Source of the DNA: Paenibacillus cookii
GTDB lineage: Bacteria > Bacillota > Bacilli > Paenibacillales > Paenibacillaceae
Direction: 5' to 3'
DNA length: 64,000 nt
Assembly (NCBI RefSeq): GCF_018333375.1
Contig: NZ_BORW01000005.1
Location: 62,001-126,000 of the forward strand
Shown here one piece after another: positions 60,460 to 64,000 of this stretch (position 1 is its first letter; every line of letters begins with the position of its first letter). The notes below the pieces were generated by a model. The model saw only the letters and a list, made by a program, of their open reading frames with translations, made no database searches and had not been told where the DNA came from. Made by a program: the position numbers and the translations under genes.

Positions 60460-61134
60460 ATGGGCATTCATTTGTTATATATCGAAGACGACGCGGAAAT
60501 CGGAACATGGGTAAACGATGATTTGAAGGGGAGGGGGTATGAGGTGACCTGGCTGCAAAACGGGGAGCGGGCCGTCGATCATGCCGCAGGCTGCCGTCTC
60601 GTCATTCTTGACGTGATGCTGCCGGGGCTTGACGGCTTTACGGTCGGACAGCGGCTGAAGAAAGCCTACCCGGATCTGCCGATCCTCATGCTGTCGGCCA
60701 GAACCTCCATCGACGACAAGCTCGAAGGGCTGCAGTTCGCCGACGATTATGTGACCAAGCCGTTCCACCCGGATGAGCTCGCCGCCCGGATCGAGGTGCT
60801 GCTGCGCCGCTCCGGCTCGTATTCGTCGGAGGCGCTTGCGCTGGGGCATCTCCTCGTGTACGAACGTGAAAACCGGATCATGAACAAGGATACGGGCGAG
60901 GAGATCGTGTTGACGGGCAAGCAGTTCCAAATTTTCATGTATCTGCTCCGCCATCTCGGGCAAATTTTGACCAAAGAGCAAATTTACGAGGGGGTTTGGG
61001 GAGATCCGTACCTGGACGGGGACAAAACGCTGATGGTGCACATCCGGTATTTGCGGGAAAAGCTGGAGCGCGATCCGGCGAACCCGGAGATCATTGAAAC
61101 GATCCGCGGCGTCGGCTACAGGGTGAAGGCATGA
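60460..61134 (+). CDS. OmpR-family response regulator
   Basis: A 224-residue regulator with a receiver domain (acidic IEDDAE, Asp51 in LVILDVMLPGLDGF, Lys in VTKPFHPDEL) and a winged-helix output domain (LGQILTKEQIYEGVWGDPYL). I chose the ATG at 60460, after GGAAGGA, since the longer frame to 60394 precedes the receiver start. It overlaps its kinase gene by ATGA. No target gene is adjacent, so its regulon is unknown. Confidence 0.91.
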   Translation: MGIHLLYIEDDAEIGTWVNDDLKGRGYEVTWLQNGERAVDHAAGCRLVILDVMLPGLDGFTVGQRLKKAYPDLPILMLSARTSIDDKLEGLQFADDYVTKPFHPDELAARIEVLLRRSGSYSSEALALGHLLVYERENRIMNKDTGEEIVLTGKQFQIFMYLLRHLGQILTKEQIYEGVWGDPYLDGDKTLMVHIRYLREKLERDPANPEIIETIRGVGYRVKA

Positions 61135-62573
61135 GGAAAACAAAGCTTCCGAAGCCCCGGTTTCGCGGGTCTTTGCTTTCCAGGTACCTGCTCCTCATCC
61201 TGATTGCTCTGCTGTTCATTCCGGTCTTGTTCCCTGCGTCGGTGATCGGTTACCAGGTCGTGCAGAACATGGCGATCGGGAATGCGTTGCCGGATGCGGG
61301 GATACAGCCGGAGGAGCGATACCAGACGATCCACCTCGAAAAGATGTGGCATAACGAAGCCAAACGGCTGAAGGGAAGCACCCCGGAGGAAATCGACCGC
61401 AGACTGCGGGAGCTTAGCGAGGAATATGCGAAGGTGGACATGTTCTGGGTGGACGCGGATTCGCATGTGCGGCAGCCCGCCGGCGGCCGATTGCATTTGC
61501 CCGAAACTTGGGATGCGGCGGACGCGATTTCCTACATGAAACGTTACCGGGGAGCGACGCAGCAGTTTTCCGTGATCGCATTTATCGGGGACGACGAAAA
61601 GCTGAACCGGGGATTTATGGTCATGCAGGTATCCAAAGCGGCAATAGGGCCGAGGGATGGCGGCCTGTCCGCCCGCGAATCGATGGTATTTTTCGGCATC
61701 ATCCTGCTGATGTTCGTGCTTTTTATCATCGTTTCCTGGATGTTTTTCATGAACATGCGCCGCAGGCTGCTCCGCCTTCAATCCGCCATGACGGTCCAGG
61801 ACGGAAGCGGTTTGCCTGACCCGATCGCGGTTCGGAAAAGCGATGAGATCGGGCAGCTGGAGGCGGCGTTTAACGGCATGGTGGACCGGCTCGACAGGAG
61901 CCTGAAACGGGAGCGCGAGGAGGAAGAGCTGCGCAAACGGCTGATCGCGAACCTGTCGCATGATTTAAGGACGCCGCTGACGGTCGTCCGCAGCCACGTG
62001 TATTCCCTGCAAAAGGAGCAGCTCTCCGAGCGCGGCCAGGAGCTGTTGAAATTGACGGAAACCAAGCTGGGCGATCTTGCCGGCCTCATCGACAACCTGC
62101 TGTCCTACAATTTGCTGACGAGCGGAAAATACACGCTTCACCCGGAACGCATCGACGTGCTCCGCATCGTCCGGGAGAGCGCAGCGGCCTGGTATCCGCT
62201 GTGGGAAAAAGAAGGCTTCGAGGCGGATATCGACCTGCCGGAGGGTCCCGTTTATTGGATGCTCGACGCGCAGTGGTTCCGGAGAATTCTGGATAACTTG
62301 TTCCAGAACGTCGTCAGGCATGCCCGGAGCGGGCAGTATATCGGCATCCGGACGGCGACGGATGCCGCCGGCGGCCTGGCGATCGTCATTGCGGATAAAG
62401 GCAAGGGGATGCAGGCCTCCTCGGGAGACAAGGGGGCGGGCATTGGCCTCGCGATCGTCGGCTTCCTGACGAGGGAAATGGGGCTTGGCATGGAGATTCG
62501 CAGCGCCGAAGGCGGCACGAGTGTCATGATCTCTCCGGCCGCAGGCGATGAGCCCGGTTTGAAGTTGAGGTAG
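61131..62573 (+). CDS. Sensor histidine kinase with HAMP domain
   Basis: A 480-residue membrane kinase. A first helix (about 17-40), an outward sensor domain of about 140 residues, and a second helix (about 183-206) precede HAMP (about 207-258) and the phospho-accepting His277 in LIANLSHDLRTPLTV. The ATP lobe has ILDNLFQNVVRHA, IADKGKGMQASSG and GIGLAIVGFL. The start overlaps the regulator stop. The signal is not evident; no transporter gene is adjacent, unlike the Bce and Lnr kinases in this window. Confidence 0.91.
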   Translation: MRKTKLPKPRFRGSLLSRYLLLILIALLFIPVLFPASVIGYQVVQNMAIGNALPDAGIQPEERYQTIHLEKMWHNEAKRLKGSTPEEIDRRLRELSEEYAKVDMFWVDADSHVRQPAGGRLHLPETWDAADAISYMKRYRGATQQFSVIAFIGDDEKLNRGFMVMQVSKAAIGPRDGGLSARESMVFFGIILLMFVLFIIVSWMFFMNMRRRLLRLQSAMTVQDGSGLPDPIAVRKSDEIGQLEAAFNGMVDRLDRSLKREREEEELRKRLIANLSHDLRTPLTVVRSHVYSLQKEQLSERGQELLKLTETKLGDLAGLIDNLLSYNLLTSGKYTLHPERIDVLRIVRESAAAWYPLWEKEGFEADIDLPEGPVYWMLDAQWFRRILDNLFQNVVRHARSGQYIGIRTATDAAGGLAIVIADKGKGMQASSGDKGAGIGLAIVGFLTREMGLGMEIRSAEGGTSVMISPAAGDEPGLKLR

Positions 62574-62605
62574 GAAGACGGTTCAGTTACAACCAACCTG
62601 ATGCG

Positions 62606-62646
62606 AAAGTCACGGTGCTGCATCGAGCATCGTGACTTTGTTGTTT
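62606..62646 (+). terminator. Terminator after the two-component pair
   Basis: Fourteen-bp arms with two mismatches (AAAGTCACG at 62606, CGTGACTTT to 62639) and a GTTGTTTTG tail. Confidence 0.8.
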
Positions 62647-62665
62647 TGAGCGAAATAGTTAACGG

Positions 62666-62725
62666 TTGACAAAAATCAATTACAAGTGTAATTTTAAATT
62701 ATCTGTATCGATTACAATTGTAATC
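62666..62725 (+). promoter_or_regulatory. blaI-type promoter with two dyad operators
   Basis: A perfect -35 TTGACA (62666-62671) and weak -10 TAATTT (62689-62694), 17 bp apart. ATTACA-AG-TGTAAT (62679-62692) overlaps the -10, and the perfect palindrome GATTACAATTGTAATC (62710-62725) lies downstream. Both contain TTACA-N2-TGTAA, like known BlaI/MecI sites. Confidence 0.8.
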
Positions 62726-62743
62726 ATGAGGGGATGATTGTTC

Positions 62744-63127
62744 GTGAAAGAAAAAATTCCGCGCATTTCGGAATCTGAATGGGAGGTCATGAAGGTATTT
62801 TGGAATCATTCACCTGCTTCGGCGAATGAAGTCGTTGAATTGCTGGACTCCAAAACAGATTGGAAGCCAACGACAATTAAAACGCTTATAAATCGTTTGG
62901 TGAAGAAAGGGGCACTCGGATTCCATCAGAAGGGGAAAACCTATTCCTATTTCCCGCTGATCAGCGAAGAAGAATGCTTGAAGGCCGAAAGCAGTTCGTT
63001 TTTGAACAGATTGTACGGCGGAGCCTTGAAAGTGATGATTGTCAATTTTCTCAAAGATGAGAAGTTGACAGAAGCAGAGATTGATGAACTGAAGGAAATT
63101 CTCGACCAGAGGAAAAAAGAATCATGA
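62744..63127 (+). CDS. BlaI/MecI-family repressor
   Basis: A 127-residue winged-helix repressor. The DNA-binding part reads PRISESEWEVMKVFWNH and WKPTTIKTLINRLVKKGAL; the C-terminal dimerisation helices include FLKDEKLTEAEIDELKEILD. In BlaI/MecI systems a partner membrane protease triggers its cleavage. I chose GTG at 62744, set by GAGGGGA; TTG at 62738 is an alternative. Its two operators lie immediately upstream. The next gene starts inside its stop (ATGA). Confidence 0.91.
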   Translation: MKEKIPRISESEWEVMKVFWNHSPASANEVVELLDSKTDWKPTTIKTLINRLVKKGALGFHQKGKTYSYFPLISEEECLKAESSSFLNRLYGGALKVMIVNFLKDEKLTEAEIDELKEILDQRKKES

Positions 63128-64000
63128 ACTATGTGAATTTCCTCCTGAATGATGTGGTTTCTTCTTTCCTCCGATGGATCGCCGTTACATCTTTCATGGC
63201 TACCGTTATGGCTATTCTCATTCTTTTTATACGGCAGCTTCTGAAAAATCATCTTCCTGTCAAATGGCAATATTTAATGTGGTTTTTGCTGATGATTCGT
63301 ATGGTGATTCCTTGGGCGCCGGAAAGCCATTTTAGTCTGTATAATGCGTTTACTTTCCACGCAGAGCAGCATCCTGAGGCGTTGTTCATCGATATGAAGC
63401 AAAAAAGCGTAGTGCCGGCAACGGATGTCGGTGACGAAGTCCCGTCTTCCGATTCGTCTAAGTTGTCTTCTATCGCACAAGATGATGTGGATAAATCTCC
63501 GGCAACGGTTCTTCCTTGGAAGAAGATTGCTTTAATCTTAGGATGGCTTATTGGGGCAATAACACTCATTTGTTATCTAGTCCGAGTCAATCTTAAGTGT
63601 AGCCGCGAAATGAAGAAGTACGCCTATATCGTATCGGACCCGGTCTTGGTCGGTGTTCTGGAGCAGTGCAAATCTGAACTGACTGTAAGGCGGAAGGTGC
63701 CTCTCATTATGACAAATGGAGTGGATGGTCCCGCGCTTTATGGCGTGATTCACCCGAAAATATTAATTCCCGCAGGGATCGAAGACCTTCATCCCAATGA
63801 ATTAAGGTTCATCTTTCTTCATGAGCTGGTGCATTACAAAAGGAAAGATATATTAGCGAACTGGCTCATGACTTGTCTGCTTGTGATACAGTGGTTCAAT
63901 CCTATTCTGTGGTATGCATACCGAAAAATGAGAGAAGATCAAGAGCTTTCATGCGACGCGGCAACGATTTCCCGGCTGAGTGAAAATGAAATTAAGGAAT
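63124..64000 (+). CDS. BlaR1/MecR1-type M56 sensor peptidase (cut by window end)
   Basis: The first 292 codons of a membrane metalloprotease of family M56. Helices near the N-terminus (FMATVMAILILFIRQLL, YLMWFLLMIRMVIPW) are followed by the cytosolic protease domain with the zinc site HELVHYKRKDI and the third-ligand region REDQELSCDAA. It would cleave the BlaI-type repressor when its outer sensor detects a signal. The sensor part is not in the window, so a beta-lactam role is not shown. It overlaps blaI by ATGA. Confidence 0.9.
   Translation, partial: MNYVNFLLNDVVSSFLRWIAVTSFMATVMAILILFIRQLLKNHLPVKWQYLMWFLLMIRMVIPWAPESHFSLYNAFTFHAEQHPEALFIDMKQKSVVPATDVGDEVPSSDSSKLSSIAQDDVDKSPATVLPWKKIALILGWLIGAITLICYLVRVNLKCSREMKKYAYIVSDPVLVGVLEQCKSELTVRRKVPLIMTNGVDGPALYGVIHPKILIPAGIEDLHPNELRFIFLHELVHYKRKDILANWLMTCLLVIQWFNPILWYAYRKMREDQELSCDAATISRLSENEIKE

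Noticed and set aside
1..64000. CRISPR arrays, rRNA, tRNA, prophage or complete insertion sequences
   Set aside because: No spaced repeat arrays, no tRNA-like cloverleaf, no rRNA segments and no intact transposase or phage genes were found by eye; a tRNAscan and ISFinder search would be decisive.

Overview
The window is a chromosomal segment of a moderately GC-rich, endospore-forming Firmicute, most likely a Paenibacillus or close relative. The evidence is the gerB-gerA-gerC germination operon, a T-box leader on leuA, a TPP riboswitch on a thiamine-precursor transporter, strong AAGGAGG-type ribosome sites with frequent GTG/TTG starts, Bce- and Lnr-type antibiotic-responsive modules and a LacI/GH65 maltodextrin locus. 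I saw no rRNA, tRNA, CRISPR array or intact transposase.

Layout. 0-2.6 kb: an FMN reductase, an MFS pump and a TetR repressor, each preceded by a copy of one dyad operator. 2.6-7.3 kb: an M29 aminopeptidase and a glutamine-type ABC transporter operon. 7.3-16 kb: copper handling (ycnI-ycnJ, csoR-copZ, copA), interrupted by a 55-residue small protein and a GGDEF/HD-GYP enzyme. 16-20.9 kb: leuA behind a leucine T-box, a YbaK deacylase, a nitroreductase, a TatD hydrolase and a DUF3888-like protein. 20.9-24.4 kb: a TPP-riboswitch-controlled ThiXYZ-type transporter with a small thiamine-binding protein. 24.5-28.1 kb: the germination receptor operon, whose gerB carries a one-base frameshift. 28.2-33.2 kb: an MFS protein, a PNPOx-like protein, a LysM-anchored nucleotidase, a gene remnant and an unexplained structured segment. 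33.2-43.9 kb: a maltodextrin regulon (maltose phosphorylase, beta-phosphoglucomutase, LacI repressor, amylase lipoprotein, importer without its own ATPase), ending in a 169-bp MITE-like insertion that duplicated a terminator hairpin. 43.9-46.8 kb: a beta-propeller protein, an orphan membrane protein and a flavin reductase. 46.9-58.4 kb: an envelope-defence region (BceRS-BceAB-like, DedA, UppP, then LnrKJ-LnrLMN-like). 58.4-62.6 kb: a cyclomaltodextrinase and an OmpR-type two-component pair. 62.6-64 kb: an AT-richer BlaI/BlaR1-type pair, cut by the window end.

How the genes work together. In the copper block a Cu(I) sensor (CsoR) probably controls two promoters through similar dyads, for the chaperone and the efflux ATPase. 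In the maltodextrin block four copies of a YGCAAACGNTTNNA site link extracellular hydrolysis, import and phosphorolysis to glucose and glucose-6-phosphate. In the defence block BceAB-type, DedA-type and UppP proteins all act on, or are linked to, undecaprenyl carriers, and the adjacent Lnr-type module is of the kind that resists membrane-active polyenes. Three ABC operons carry a compact hairpin without a U-tract just after the binding-protein gene, which suggests differential mRNA stability.

All calls come from reading the sequence; no database search was run.
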